From contig JAQGEQ010000192.1 in NCBI GenBank assembly GCA_034620365.1, positions 3,839,001 to 3,903,000 of the forward strand: 64,000 nucleotides of DNA. The letters are read 5' to 3'. The notes below the pieces were generated by a model. That model worked only from the letters and a program-made list of their open reading frames with translations, ran no database searches and was not told where the DNA came from. The position numbers were made by a program, and so were the translations under genes. Positions 26,601 to 40,188 of this stretch are shown here, in pieces. The DNA comes from Pegea sp. RAD2-039 (lineage: Eukaryota > Chordata > Thaliacea > Salpida > Salpidae). Within the stretch, counting starts at the first letter, position 1. Each line of letters begins with the position of its first letter.

Positions 26601-29600
26601 ATTTTCTGATTTCAATTGAAGAAAACTGAATATTTAATAAACCGTTTCCTCAAATGACATTCTATTCAATTTATTTTTATTTTATCAAATTTTAGTTATC
26701 ATCAAGTTTGAACAAATATTTAACCAACAAATATGTTAGTAGAGTTAAAAAACCAGCAGACTGAGGTAAAAAGTGAAGTGATGAAAATCATGAAACTTTC
26801 TCAACTCACCAAATCCATCGCGCTACTCGATATTCCACGTTTAGTTCGCAACTCACTCGCTTCTTCCAATCCTAATAAATGAAAAACAATTTGATGAAAC
26901 TGTAAATCATAGAAAAAGTAAGAAATATTTACGAGAAACGAAACTGCAAAAATATCACAGAATTGATAGAAGCTTGGCAAAAAACAAGATTGAAAACTAT
27001 TAGTAAAGTTAGAACAGATATTGCTAGCTAAAAAGTAGGACAAAAAATGAAAGCAAAAGTATTCGAAAACTAGCTGGGTAGCTGGCTGGCTGCTTGCTGG
27101 CTGGTTAGTGTGAAGAAAGAAAATTGAAGGAATGAGAAAAAGGCAGGAAGTGTATGAGAGGTTAGTGAATGAGTGAAACTGGCTAGCTGGCTGGTGGTTT
27201 CGTTGAGCTTTTTATCACATTACAATGACAAGCTGTGAAGTGGATCTGACATGACCAAAAATAATTGGTGATCACTACAATTAAGATGAGTATTCAACTT
27301 CGATTGGATCGATATATTTTAGTGGAGATTCACTCTTCTTCCAAACCATCTTTCCTTGTATCTACTACAGATTTCCTTCAGTTTTAAATGAAGCTAGTTC
27401 GATTGCTTCTTAATGATTTAAAATTTTAAAATTATTAAATGTTATTGAATGAAAAAGATAAGTTCCTGCTCTTAATGATTGACAGAAACTAAATGAATAT
27501 TTGTGTAGAATAACCTCAGGCAATCGCTGTTATCATATTATTAGAAGATTTAAAATGATTAAACCATCAATATTTGATATTGAAGCAAATTATTGAAACA
27601 ATTTTTACTATAAACAAATTTAATTAGTGCACAAAAGAACAAGTTGCAGAATAGGAATCAAAAAGTTAATAATTTTCTCATTTATATCAGATGTTCAAAT
27701 ATATATTGAAGTTACATTTAGTTCAAAGATTTTGATCAACCAATCAAAAAGCTGTATTTTGAGCATAGGTGTAATTCTAGTTGAATGACTTATATAAGTA
27801 AAAAAGTTGACATTTTCACAGCTAATTCAAACTTCAATTTTTTTCATTGTTCATCAAAATTAGCAAATTATTTTTAAAAGCATCAAATTTTTCAAATATA
27901 ATTTAAATAATAAAAAATATCTAAAAAACTCAGAAATAATATCGACTAGTTGCTACTCACCTATAGATTCGTCAATGTCTGTTATAAAACGAGAACTTCT
28001 GGTTGGCGGTGATGATATGATGGTATTTGCCTGGAATGAAAACTATTTAAGCATATATTAAATACAAATATAGTGACACTTCTAAAATACTATTGCACAA
28101 GCACCGAGTTTTGAAGATTTTTTTAGCGCTCTGCATCTACTAAGCGGAAGACAAAACTATTTTTATGTTCCCACTAGAAGGCGGTAGTGAGATGTCGAAG
28201 CATAAACATGACAGTGAACTAGATGACATTTGTCACAGCAGATTTTACCTTCAACAAGGTAACAGTTTGCAATCATATGATGGGAAATTGAGAAATTTGA
28301 TTGACAGCTACAAGCAGCAACTAGTTTGTTGTACAAAGCTAGTTTCTGTTGATTGTTTCGATGAGTTTGTTGATAAATTAGTGAACAACTCATCAAAATC
28401 TGTTTGCTTGTAAGGTTTTATTTACTCTAAATATCAGTTTTTTAAACCTGGTTGAAATTTGATGGTTTCCTAATAGTAATGGTGAATTGTGGAAACAACT
28501 ATTAAATATCTAACATGACAAAATCAGAAGCAAACATATGAAGTTGTTAATTGAAATTAACAGATGATAAAAGGGAATAGAAACCAATTTCTGTTTATCT
28601 TCAATCACGAATATTGATAATCTTGCAAACTAGTAAGGATATGAAGTGGGTTAATAAAATGAATCCTTTGAAAATTGCAGGAAAAAACATCTTATTTTTT
28701 CAAGTGATTTTTTTCGAGTAGAAATTACTGTAAATTGTAAATAAAAAACACGCCTGACATTACTACATCGTAGCAGATCTGTAATTCAATAAATATCAAT
28801 CTGCTATTTTACATTTTCTTTCCAGATTCAACTTTCTCATAAAATAAATTGTCGATTTGAGGAGAAAGTGAACTTCTAATTGGAAAATATTTAGCGAAGG
28901 TTGCCGGGCATTATGAAGAAATTACATCAATTACAAACTTACTTTCCATAACTTTTTTTCCAAATCTTGCTTCATATTCTGAGATGCACGGAGATCTTGA
29001 AGTAATTTATCGCTTGGTAATTTTGCATATTCATCTTTTATTCTCTACAAAGAAATTAAAATGATTGCCAAATTATCAGAAAATTACAAGCAAAGTTATC
29101 AGCAGTAATTAGATGTTATTTTTAAAGATTTTCAGTTAAGCAAATTGAAATAAAGAAAAAGGTTTCTTTACAACTACAATGCAACTACTTGATATTTGAT
29201 CAGCATAATTGAGGTTATAGCAGTCAGATTTGTCAATAATTAAACTAGAACAATAAGCCAGCAACTACCGTTGCAGTGTGAGAATAATTATTGAGCAAAC
29301 TGTAATTGATACTACTACACTATATACTTTAATATCTTCAAATCATCTATTTTTGGAAAATGTTTAAATCAAATTGATAATAGAATTGTCAGAAAGGGTT
29401 TAGTTATCGATGGAATTTATAAAATATTTTACTATTATCTACATTTAAATATTTGTATATATAAGTATATAAATAATTATATCTTATTTCAAAATATAAA
29501 GAACTGTAGAATTTGTATTTGGAAAAAGTATATTAGAAATTAAAATAATTTTATTGAAAACTTTTAAGAGATGAAAAGAGAATCATGATTTACTAAAATA

Positions 29601-32600
29601 AGTTTATTTTAAAATTAATTTCGTCTCAATTACAAAAAGTTGAAGTAATTTGATCAAATCTGGAATTGATTTTCATAAATTGAATAATAAGAAATATGTC
29701 CACGCTAAGTTTAATGTTGAAAAATGTTTATTAGGTTTCCAGGAAGGTAATGAGGAACTGCGTAAAATTTTATAAAGTTACCAAATCCCTAAACGCTGCG
29801 AACCTTTGATGTCTGAGAAAGAACAATTTCAAAAGGAAAGCTTGGAAAGTTGAAGGAAATGATTCGATGATAATTGAGCTACTAATTGTGAAATGTTTTC
29901 CACTTACTTCGTAATCATGACGAGCTTGTTCCAGCATCTTCTTAATCGTGTCGACTTTTTGGTCATAAAAAGGATTTTGTGAAAACTGCGAGAAATTAAA
30001 AGCAGTAAATCAGCTTTGTTTTGCTTGTGTGATTAAGTTGAAGGAATTTCTTGAAAGTTTTAAATAATAAATGAAGAGACTTGAAGAAAGCAAATGAAAA
30101 ATTAATTTGCAGGTTTTCAAGTCTCTTCTGAAGTTCACTGAAATCAGTGATGATGATGATCAGATACAAGTGAGATGTTGCTCTCTTAAAAATGAAGGAA
30201 AACCTCTAAAAGCTGAAAGTGATTATTTTGTCAAGTCGTAAATTGCTGTTAAAGTTGAAATCGAAATGTTATATAAGCCAGCTGTTGCTCACAGTAAACA
30301 CCACCACTATCCAATTCTTTCAATAAAATCATCAAAATCTTTATAAAGCTGTTTAATGTTACTGATAGCTTTTAGTTTGAGCAAATTTCTGAAACCTTAT
30401 TATTAATGAGTAACTTATTAGTTGAAGTAAAATTGTAAATTATGTGAAAAAAGGATAATTGAATGCTTGAATGTCGAATTTAGAAAATACGAAACGTTCG
30501 ACTTCAACCTGGTGAAGGAGAAATTACTTTTTCTATTGGAAACTGGTATTTTAAAAAACTTTAAAGAATTTAAGAAATTGATTAAAAAATCTAAAAAACT
30601 ACTCCAAAATCTGCTGCTTCAAATAAAATATAAGTAGAAAAGTTGTTTTGAATCAATGAGTCATACGAGAAATGTTTAAAGAAGTATCATCAGCAGATTC
30701 GAATCACTGAAAGACAGAGTTTTCTGAAAACACAAACTGTAATCTTCTTTCCTCCTATATTATTTTAGCAATAACATTGAACATGAAAATAATTCTATCA
30801 CAAGCTTATTTATAGACAAAAAATCAATTTTCAAATGTCAGCAGAAATGGTTTGAAGTTTGCCAGTTACTAAACAAATGTTATGAACAGAAGAATAAACA
30901 GAAAAATATAAAAAGTAATTTAAAGATTATATGAAATTTTATTACCAGTTTGTTTGAATTGTGTTTGTTATGTTCAGATGAATTATGAGAAGTTGTAGCT
31001 TCAGAGCCTTGAGACTGGTTTGTATCGCCAGGTACTCCGAGCAAGGTCAAAGCAACATATGAACCGCCAGCTTTTTATGAAATAAATACAAATGAGTAGA
31101 GAAATGATAAAAAAGTATGACAAAAATCTCAAACCTTTTATTAATTTAACAACTTTGATGTGACCAAAATCAGTAACATTGGTTCCATTGACCTGTAAAG
31201 GTTATTTTACATTTTTATTCTGTTTTACAATTGTAAACTTTAATTGCGTTTACCTTTATGATGCGGTCTCCTTCGTGGACACCAGCTCTATGAGCAGCTC
31301 CATCTGAAATATTTGCATATTTATATAATAAAGAAACAATTGAGGGCTAATTTTCATGAAGTACAAATCCTATACGTTTTGTTCACTTAAATAAAAAGCA
31401 ATTAGTTGGGCAATAGTGATAAAACTATAAAATGTCATTAATATTATATTAACAATTTCAAAAAATACATTTTATTAAATATTTTTGAGCTATTATTGGC
31501 TACAGCTTCAAATTTAAAACGATTATAATCTGAGTTATATTAAAAGTAATGTGAATTCGTTGGATATTTTTAGTTTGCTTTCTTGTTTGCGAAAACAGTA
31601 ATGAAATGAAATACCATTTTTCAAACAAAGAAATCACTCAATTTAATGATCAAACTAATTAGGATTTAAACCTCTTTTTATGTTCAGAATCAAATTTAAA
31701 CACAATTACCATGACCAACATTTATTATCACCAACATCATATTTCAAGCAAGATGAAAACCAACCTTCTTTAACAGTTTGTACATACACTGGTTTGTCAC
31801 CACTTACTGTCAATCCAAAACCATTGTTATTTTGTAGTATAATACATTTCATTGTCATAGCTGGGCACCCTGCAAAAGAAATCAAGTTAAAAATCTTTCA
31901 AATACTTTGAATTTTAACCATCTCTGGTCAGACAAATTTGACAATTATCAAGATCAGCTATCAATAAAAGTTATAAAACATAAAATTATTTACACAAAGC
32001 TAACATAAGCATAAATATTTATAATTCAACATTTTTTCAGCTAATTTCATCTTTAATTTAACTCAAGTTGAGCTTGCTTTGCTAGTAACTTCATTTAATA
32101 TATTTGAATAAATAGTTAAACGAATTCTAAGTATTTCTATAATAAGTTACAACTATTAAAGTAAATTAATTGAACTACCATAAAATAGAAACACAATAAC
32201 TCAATAAAAAATCTTTAAATATCTTACTAATGTTGTCAGAGGAAAACGCATCTTTGGAGGCTGTTGAAATACTGATTGGCTGCCCAATGCTTGCTTTGCT
32301 AACTCTAAGAAATAATTTAACAAGGGCTTTATAATGGAATAACATATCAAAAATCATCTTGTAAGTCACTACCTACTTCATTATCAAACATTACTTGAAA
32401 AGAGAGAAGTATTGTTTCCGGTTAATTATATAACAATTCATTTTCATTATCAAATTAACATGGATAAAAAATAAGTTGTCAATATTTATCACAAGTATTT
32501 AATTTGGATTATTGGTACATTATTAAGTATGTTATAAAAATAAAGTAATAAACAAAACTTATTTAACACATATATTCAAAGATGTTAAATTAAAAGGCTT

Positions 32601-32667
32601 ACCTATGTTCTTTATTAGAGTCATGAATTTTATGATTTTTTTTTGAAACATTCCACCAAGGGTCCAT
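14611..32667 (-). CDS. ARHGEF11/12: PDZ-RhoGEF/LARG-type Rho guanine nucleotide exchange factor
   Basis: Relatives are recruited by G-alpha-12/13 and activate RhoA. I count 43 exons, about 1,858 aa: 32603-32667, 32228-32304, 31765-31869, 31254-31303, 31135-31192, 30946-31070, 29908-29985, 28943-29044, 27961-28030, 26810-26871, 23011-23547, 22601-22747, 21213-21314, 21015-21116, 20857-20958, 20760-20802, 20630-20712, 20533-20562, 20307-20479, 20205-20252, 20048-20150, 19771-19876, 18978-19373, 18540-18657, 18366-18485, 18222-18312, 18016-18171, 17792-17968, 17586-17711, 17411-17528, 17256-17359, 17128-17208, 16991-17075, 16787-16939, 16604-16731, 16492-16547, 16359-16440, 16169-16306, 16006-16113, 15270-15926, 15166-15213, 14968-15010, 14611-14834. 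Domains: PDZ (about 53-130; NNGFGLTVSGD, AGVHEGDRIIKVNG), RGS-homology (about 526-754), DH (about 1045-1258; EINRQEIINELLYTE, RLTKYPLLFENI), PH (about 1285-1407), coiled coil (about 1475-1525), a PPPSY motif near the end. No C1 domain. Weak junctions: the donors at 18977 and 16005 are non-consensus but the only in-phase choices. Confidence 0.93.
21738..21809 (-). CDS. ARHGEF11/12: Candidate alternative first exon of the RhoGEF gene
   Basis: An ATG at 21809 opens MADNRNTNRTSRGMESCYLK, then DLLT (24 codons), and runs into a good donor (ACG|GTAAAT) in phase 0. The exon 21213-21314 also starts in phase 0, so the splice is in frame and would give a protein lacking the PDZ domain but keeping RGS-homology, DH and PH. 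An in-frame TAA lies 9 nt upstream of the ATG. The preceding PDZ-isoform exon (22601-22747) also ends in phase 0 and joins 21213-21314 directly, so this exon is not needed for the long form. Inference from phase and ATG context; no transcript evidence. Confidence 0.5.
27071..27196. repeat. GGCT/AGCT-rich imperfect short repeats
   Basis: Two clusters (27071-27108 and 27181-27196) of imperfect CTGG/CTGGCT units lie in an intron of the RhoGEF gene, between its exons at 26810-26871 and 27961-28030. Likely a degenerate microsatellite. Confidence 0.7.
28165..28413 (+). CDS. Possible small gene nested antisense in a RhoGEF intron
   Basis: An 82-codon frame on the opposite strand, entirely inside the RhoGEF intron 28031-28942. 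The peptide (start MFPLEGGSEMSKHKHDSELD) is compositionally balanced, unlike the Lys/Asn/Ile-rich chance frames around it. Just before its stop there is a good donor-like TT|GTAAGG (28409-28414). An acceptor-like TTTCTTTCCAG at about 28815-28825 would add a short C-terminus, LFNFLIK, ending at a TAA at about 28844-28846. No family recognised. It may be chance, since an equally long frame lies on the other strand. Confidence 0.3.
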   Translation: MFPLEGGSEMSKHKHDSELDDICHSRFYLQQGNSLQSYDGKLRNLIDSYKQQLVCCTKLVSVDCFDEFVDKLVNNSSKSVCL

Positions 32668-32669
32668 GA

Positions 32670-35600
32670 TAAATTGACTTAACAAAACAAAAATTATAGA
32701 AAGTAAACTTAAGTTGAAAGACCTAACAGCTAATTTTAAACATTTTAACTTTAATGGATATGCTGCTAAAACTGAAAACAAAATGTATGCTAAAATTGAA
32801 ACTCAATAACTTTATAAAATGTTACTTTTGATACAAATGTGATGTAAAATAGTGCTTAAAACTTATATCCTCAGAAAATACAATGTAAGATAACTAAACA
32901 ATCGGAAACAATAAAAAGTTGTTAGAGTTTTTATTATTTCCTCATTAAATGCAAGTTCATGAGCACATTAGTTTTTTTAATAAATTAGATTATAGGTTAA
33001 AAATTTTAATGTAATGATATAAGAATATATATATATATATATTTCAAAATATAAACATTTAAAAGTTTATATGCTATGAGATTATTAAAAGCTCTAAAAA
33101 TATTTAAACAAAACAAGAATATTAATCTACAATAGAAAAAACTCTCTAGAAATTTTAACTTATAAAATATTTATCAGATAATTATAAAAGCTAAATGCTG
33201 ATAATTGCTGTGCTAATTTCAGATAAAACCCTAGAAATATCTAATTGACTTAATTAGTTTTAAAGAAATAGCTTCACTCAAACATACATAAATCTAAAGC
33301 ATAAATAAATATCAAACACCAGGAAATGTTAGACTTTATACATCAATAATTAAAACATTAATAATTAAAAACTAATGCAAAAGTAGTGAATAACTTAACA
33401 CAAACAAAATTGTGAAGCACAGTAATATCAAGCTATAATCATATAAATAAAATTAAATTATAGTTTTTACATTCAATCAAATACATTTATAATAATGTAC
33501 AATATTTTAATTAAAAGTTAGATCAAATCAACAATAAATATTTCATTAATTGTTATTGAAACAGTCAACAACCGTTATTTTGTTGATTATTTGTTCAAAG
33601 TTAAAATTGATGTTAAAAATTAGGGATTAATCTAAAATTTTGATATTAATCTCTTTATTTATATAAAATGGTTGTTCAAAAAATATCATTATTATTAAAC
33701 TTTTGATTTGATAGGAATTTGATCATTAAATTATCTTTATTTTTATAAAATAAGTTTTTTATCAAAGTTCTTAGCATATACTCTTATACAACCTAGATAC
33801 ATCAACAGAATAGTCTTACATAAACCAATAATTAAATAAATTTTATTTAATAATTAATAAATAATCACACAAAATAGATATAACAAATCTGACTTCAATT
33901 TATTACTATCAAGTGAACAAATAGTTTTAAAATAAAAAACATGTTTTAACTAAATTTCCGTGTAAAGCTTTATATTTTTAAAATTATTTATTTATTATTA
34001 TTATTAAAATAAACAACAACTTTATTTAAAACAGTTTTATACATAAGTTAAAACAGAATAATAAACTTGAAAATAGTTGTTATATGTTAGAATATAAAGG
34101 TTATAAAATTCACATTATTTAGCGTTGAAAATTCAACCATAAATAAAAAGTGTACATATTGATCAACTTATAATTATAATCATTGAAAAACAGGTGAAAA
34201 ATTATCATGAACAACATCACAAATAAAAAAAAACTTAAATCATCATTTATTTACTAACAAATAATAAAAATAAACACAAACCATCTATTTTATTGTACAG
34301 TAAATATTCAACTTTTAATTTATTAAAAATATGTTCTATAATATTAAGCATTAATTAGCATTAAAAAATATGAATACAAAAATGAAGAAAAATTATTTAC
34401 ATCGAAATCTATAAGGTGAGAGAACATAAGCAGAAGTAAAATAAACAAAATAAAAAATATAAACTTCAACTTACTGTTGAGAGATGATAAGATAACTTTT
34501 CTAAATATTTGGAAAATAATTTTCAACAAAAAGATTTAATTCAAATAAGGTTATTCAACTTATAAATAGTATAAAATAAACTTTCCTGGTCAACTAAACT
34601 ACATAAAAACTAAAATCTTTTATAGATCACCATAAAAACAATTGGACTATTAAAAAACAAACTACATGTTTATTTTACACTTTATCTACTTTATTTACAT
34701 GATCAATTATTGTAAATGTCACACTTTGACCATTTTAATTAAACAAATTGTATTTGAAATTAGTAAAATAAATCAATAGCAAGCAACAGCATTTGAAATG
34801 TTTCAAAGTTCAAAAAAATAAAACCAAGTTTATTTATATTTCTAATCAATTAATCAAAATTAAATTTAAATCTGAAAGTTATTTTCTGAATAAAGAATAT
34901 TTCTAATGATTTAATATAGAATAGGGGAATTTAATATGAATAAATGCATTCAAATACAAATCAAGTAAGCATTCTTGTTCTCCTAATTAAGCTGTATAGA
35001 AAAATTGAATTTGTGAAAATACCGTGGCTACCTTTTATAGCTGACAACAAATTTAAATGCTACAAAAAAATTATCAAGTTTTACGTGAGAAGATATCAAG
35101 ACTTTGTAAATATCAAAAATTGTAAATACAAAACTGTAAGCCATCTTTCAAATCAAAAATAAAACATTTATAACACAATAACTAATAATAAGCCTCTGAC
35201 TAAGATTGCCTAGGCCCGAAACTTATTCTGACCCTTAACCTCTAATGCTAATAATACATAAGCATTTCGCCCTAAAACTGTAACTACAAAAATATTCTGT
35301 AAACTTTTTCTCAGTGTTATCATGTGATTATAAACCTGATATTTGCCTAGACTTATTACCAAGTTTAACATCGATAATTCTACTTTAAAAAACATCTTTG
35401 AATATTTCAACTTGGAATTGTTTGATGTTACTAAAATTACTATTTTAAATAAAAAGCTATAAATTAACAAAAAGTTAAAAAAAAGGTGAATTTACGTGCT
35501 CAATGTCAATTTAATTAGCTATAAAGTAAAAATGTATCATAATTAGATAAAAAGTAGTTGAAAAATCTAAGTTGATAACACAAATATAGTTTTGTGTAAA

Positions 35601-37580
35601 AGTAATTGATAAATGATGCTCTAGATAATGAATACACTATTACAGTGACTAAAATATCAACTACAATATAAAAAGTAGGAGTTATTATTATATCAAAAAA
35701 GTTTATTCATATTCACTTTCTCATAATGCTTAAGATCAATGCCACAAAGTCCTTATGGCTTTTAGTCAACTCTATAAATAAACAATTTATCAATTTGTCA
35801 TCTTTGTTTTAATTTATAAAAACTTAATTACAGCTTATACAATAATATTAGCATGCTATATATTTGATTAATATTAAAGTATAAGATAAAGAATGATAGA
35901 TTATAATAATGTTTAGTTGGTAATTTTAGTTGTTTAAAAATTGTCTATAAAACATTTTTAAAGCAAGCAGGCTAGTAAAACTGTACAAAAATTTACAATT
36001 AAACTTGAAGTTTAAACTCTTAAATGCGATCAATACGGCCAAAATAATGCCGGTGTCAAATTATCTTTATACAAACAGTTAAATACATTTTTATAAAATA
36101 GCTAGCTAAATTAATAAATCTTATGTATGAATTTCAAAATAAACGGAAAATAATTGTTGCAGCAAAAACTAAAATGCAACCTTTAATAGAAATTTGAACT
36201 GTAGGAACTTTTTAGAAGTAATGTGTATATCATTCCAAATAGTAACGAAAATATTGACGTTTCGTTAATTACTTTTTTGAAAGTATTTAGAAAAAAATAT
36301 TGTAAAATTTTTTAATTGACTATTGTTCAGTAAAAATATTTATTCGATAGTGAAAAAGGGTCGAAAGAATGCTTTTTAATTGTGAAAGCATGAAGTTTGT
36401 GAGTATTTATCAAAAATAAATTATACAATTAAGAAAAGAAGAAATAAAAACTAGCTCAATCACAAAAAAATTTAAATATTGTTTTACTTTTGAAGATTAC
36501 CATCCCAGTATGTGTTTTAGAAACACTGCTACAAAAAGTAAAAGCACCAGACTAATTTTAAGTTAAAACTTTTAAACATTTATTTAATGTACCATTTTGA
36601 TGTACTACATAAAATTTATGATAAAAAATAATGCAGTAACTGTTAGATACAAAATATTATATAAATTAGAATAACATTTAATTTGAAATAACTTTCTAAA
36701 AGTTATTGCAGAACTATATTATTCTTAGATATACTGAAAGTTAGTTTTAAATTGTTATAAAAAGTTTTTTAGTTCTAAGCAGAATAAATAATTTCAGACA
36801 TTTATTTTAATAATTCTAATTTTAGTATTTCACTCGGTATAATATACTTAAGATATAAAAATGAGTCTATTATAAAAACATTTATGTTAAATTTTCAACT
36901 TTATTTGACAACACTTTTTATCGTATGCTTTTATATGTAATTCTTTTCATCATAGATGTAATAACAAAATGCTGCATAGTTTTATTAACATGTTCTTAAA
37001 ATCTATTGTTTTTATAGAAGTTCAAATCAAGCCAATTTCAGGTATCTTTTATCAAAAACAGGTAAACAATTTAATCTATAAATACTGTAAGGTTTTTTGA
37101 TACTATTGATTTTAGTACTACCTTACTGGTACACACAATGAGTTTAATTAACTGTAAAAGTTTTTTTACGAGATCTGAATTAAGAAATAATTATAAAGGT
37201 GGCTCAAAATTTTATCGTTTTTTAGAAGTATACAGGTATACCATCTAGGTATATGTTCAGTTCTACGTTCTTAAGCACCATTCACCAAGTGCCAGATTTG
37301 TCTTCGAGACAAGTTTTCCTTGCGTGGTAGTGTGACTCTTTCAAAGTTATGGTGCTAGCTTGCTCCTTACGAAATACTTATACTCTCTGTGATTTTTCTA
37401 CAAGCTTTGCTGTTTCCAAATTAAAACTGTTTATTTTTATACACCTTTAATGCGATATACAAGCACTTACTGATAAGATTAAGTTGACACAGATATTTGT
37501 GAATTTAACATTTTGTAAATTGAAGTAGTAAGTATTCGTAATAACTTCAAAAAAAATTACCTTTTAAAAATATTTTCTAT
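32670..37580. other. Very AT-rich gene-poor block
   Basis: About 5 kb upstream of the RhoGEF start with dense poly-A/T and TTA/TAA-rich sequence. It includes an (AT)9 run at 33025-33042 and no open frame with a believable composition. It may hold the RhoGEF promoter and upstream non-coding exons, but none can be placed. A slightly GC-richer patch lies at about 37200-37420, with a small TTGTCT/AGACAA hairpin near 37300. Confidence 0.5.
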
Positions 37581-37589
37581 TGAAATACT

Positions 37590-38300
37590 ATAAATAAGGT
37601 ACTTAAGAATTTCGAAGACAAAGTGAAACATGACAGTTCAGGAGTCCCCGTACAATAAAATAGTTCATTATTACATAAAATGTAAATACTATAAAAAATA
37701 AAAAAATAATCAAAGTTAAGAAATAACAACTGAAGTATTTATTAAACGGCCCAACTTTACGAAGTACAACACGAAAGAGTTTAATATGACAATGACTGTT
37801 GGCTTCAAGTATTAAATGTGAGGTATGAGAAAAAAATTTCTCCAATTAGAGTACCAGGTGAAGTAGACTTATGAAGATGATGTGTGTCGTCCTAAGTTAT
37901 CATAAAAAAAAGTATAGAAGGTTGTAGTAAAAACTACTCTTTATATAAGGTCTTATTGAATTAAATAACGCGATTAACAAAACGATAAATATACTAACGA
38001 TACTTGCTATCTACAACACAGCCTATGACCGAATGACAACGCCTATTGTATGGTTACATTAAACACATTTATGCCAGCGGAAAAATATTTTACTCGTATG
38101 GTTAACCGTATGATTATTTATAACTGTCATGTTTGATTTTAAGTTTACTGTATACCAATCTTGTAAATGATACCTGAACGAATTTATTGCTTTTTCCTAT
38201 CATCAATTTGATATGGCATCCATGCACTGACTTTCTATACTTTAATTTAAAAGCTATGTTCGAATACCAATCCTAAGATAATTTTTCTAATGTTTTAAGA
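37590..38300 (-). mobile_element. Decayed CR1-like LINE (copy F)
   Basis: The same family as copy A in the same orientation. ATTAAATGTGAGGTATGAGA at 37812-37831 parallels ACTAATTGTGTGGTATGAGA at 1647-1666, and TTTGATATGGCATCCATGCA (38208-38227) parallels CTTGATATGTCATCCATGAA (1970-1989). The minus-strand peptide has GEIFFSYLTF-like and LKIKHDSYK-like blocks with many stops. The segment about 38000-38110 matches the thumb block of copies E and H. Confidence 0.65.
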
Positions 38301-38559
38301 ATCTTCAACAAGACGAATTGAGATCCTGATACTTAAGAGTATGTTTATTTTTCCACAAAATTTAAATTACTTTATGCGATAAAGAATGAATTAATATTAA
38401 ATATTTTAATAATACTAATAAGAGCCAGCTTCAGCCGAGACCAGACACGCGGGTGCCTGTCAAAGCAAAGCAAAACACAATGAAGTGCGAAGAAAATGTA
38501 CGAGCCAGACACAGTGATTTTGGAATATAAAAAGCCTTTTGGGTTTCCTTCTTTTCTTT

Positions 38560-38830
38560 AGAGGTGGGTTTTCTTTTCTCTCTTTCAGATTTTTGCAAAG
38601 TAAAGAGCGCTCTTCGAAGCGACCTGCTACAATATCTTCCCAGTTGCTAGTATTGATGTTAATCGATTTCATATTGTGCTTACAGGTAATCATTGAAACG
38701 TAGGCAGGGACGGCCAATGTTGTGTTTATCTTTATATAGTTCTCTGTACAACAGGTCCTTTGTTATCCGTCCCTCATTTATTTGACGGACGTATCCCAGC
38801 CAGCGAAACCTTTGATTTTAATAGTAAAAT
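38560..38830 (-). mobile_element. LINE C-terminal fragment of another lineage (RWLGYV...NWEDIVAGR type)
   Basis: Minus-strand reading gives RWLGYVRQINEGRITKDLLY, an ELYKDKHNIGRPCLRF block and, after a break, INTSNWEDIVAGRFEERSLL. This matches the widespread non-LTR retrotransposon tail (R.LGHV.RM...RI.KDLLY.EL..GKR..GRP.LR...WE..A.DR). It is interrupted by stops. It lies head to tail after copy F but belongs to a different family. Confidence 0.7.
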
Positions 38831-40076
38831 AATTAAAGGACTATTTGTTTTATTTTTAATAAACACAATTTATGGCTTATAATTTTCTAGCAAACGTTGC
38901 TCTACCTGTAATCAAAAATAATATAACGGTCAATCAATTTTGCACTAAACATATAAGGGCTGTAAACTAGAATTTTTTCTTTAAAATCAAGAAATCCAAA
39001 GAAGAAAAGAATTAAGCAAAATATACACATGTTAACAGATAGTTTGGTTGATTTAAATACTATTAAAAATTTTCATGTCAAAATTATCATTTAAGTTGTA
39101 AGATTTATTAATTTTTTGTATAAAAAAGTTATTTATTTATTTTTTGTTACTCCGATGTATAAAACAAAATTGAAAATAATTTATTCTTAATGTCTGCTTT
39201 GTGGCTATTTTCAGAGCACGCAGTTCATGGCCTTAGTTCGATAGAGCCATTCTTTAGGGTTGTATCCATTAAAACTTTTTTGATTTTCTAACTATCCCGG
39301 TAAAATTATATCATATAAACTTCAGGTAGATAGTTTAGCAGAACTCTTCAGATATTAAAATTTTTTATCACACAATTTATTTATTCAAATTTTATTTTAG
39401 CTTTTAATGGCGCTTTGACCCGCTGTGAGCACAAAAAAACTGAAAGCATTCTAGAATTTTGTTTATAACTTTTTACAGTAAATAAAAAAGTAACCTGGTG
39501 ATTAAAAACTAACAGACTAGGAATTTTATTTCGTATTTTGTATGGTCATTTTTTATGTCCATAATTATCACCATCAAGGTGTGTGAAAACAAATTGCTAT
39601 TTTTTAAAGTAAATCTTGATAAAATATTTGGCATAACTATTTTACAAATGTTTTTTTAAACGTCTTATTTATCATAAGCATTCAAGTTCAATAATTAACT
39701 CGTAAGTTAAAGTTATTTTTTTAATGTATTGTTATTGATTTGTATATTTTTCTAAATATAGTCTTATATATATTGTATATATATAATATATTTTTAAATA
39801 CAGATTTATATATATATTTCTTTCAAAGCTTTTGTTTATATATAATTATTTTTCCATTTAATAACATTTTTTTACTTGTATTGTGGTGTGGCTATTAGAT
39901 ATGTTTTTTTGTGATGTTTCAGTTTTTTTAATAAAATTGTTTTAATAGTACATTTATAAATTTTCTTATTTATTAAATTTTTATCTATTTAGTTGTGATT
40001 ATAATTATAATTTAAAATGAAATTAGTTTTTAAATAATTTATTTGTTAATTGGATTATATTGTAATAATTTAATAA

Positions 40077-40130
40077 AATATACAAATTTATTAAACTTTA
40101 AAATATACAAATTTATTAAACTTTAAAATA
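40077..40130. repeat. 25-bp tandem duplication
   Basis: ATATACAAATTTATTAAACT followed by TTAAA occurs twice in direct succession. It lies about 20-75 nt upstream of the acceptor-like CAG before the caprin start codon, that is, where a branch point and pyrimidine tract would be. Confidence 0.8.
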
Positions 40131-40140
40131 CTTTATTATT

Positions 40141-40151
40141 TTTCTTCACAG
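40141..40151 (+). promoter_or_regulatory. Splice-acceptor-like site upstream of the caprin ATG
   Basis: TTTCTTCACAG ends 37 nt before the start codon. It is either the end of a 5' UTR intron or a spliced-leader acceptor. Confidence 0.55.
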
Positions 40152-40188
40152 CTTTGAATTTATTATTTGGTATTTGAAATCTGCTAAC

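Noticed and set aside
35210-35470. 86-codon minus-strand frame in the AT-rich block
   Set aside because: No domain, no splice context and hydrophobic AT-driven composition. Probably chance.
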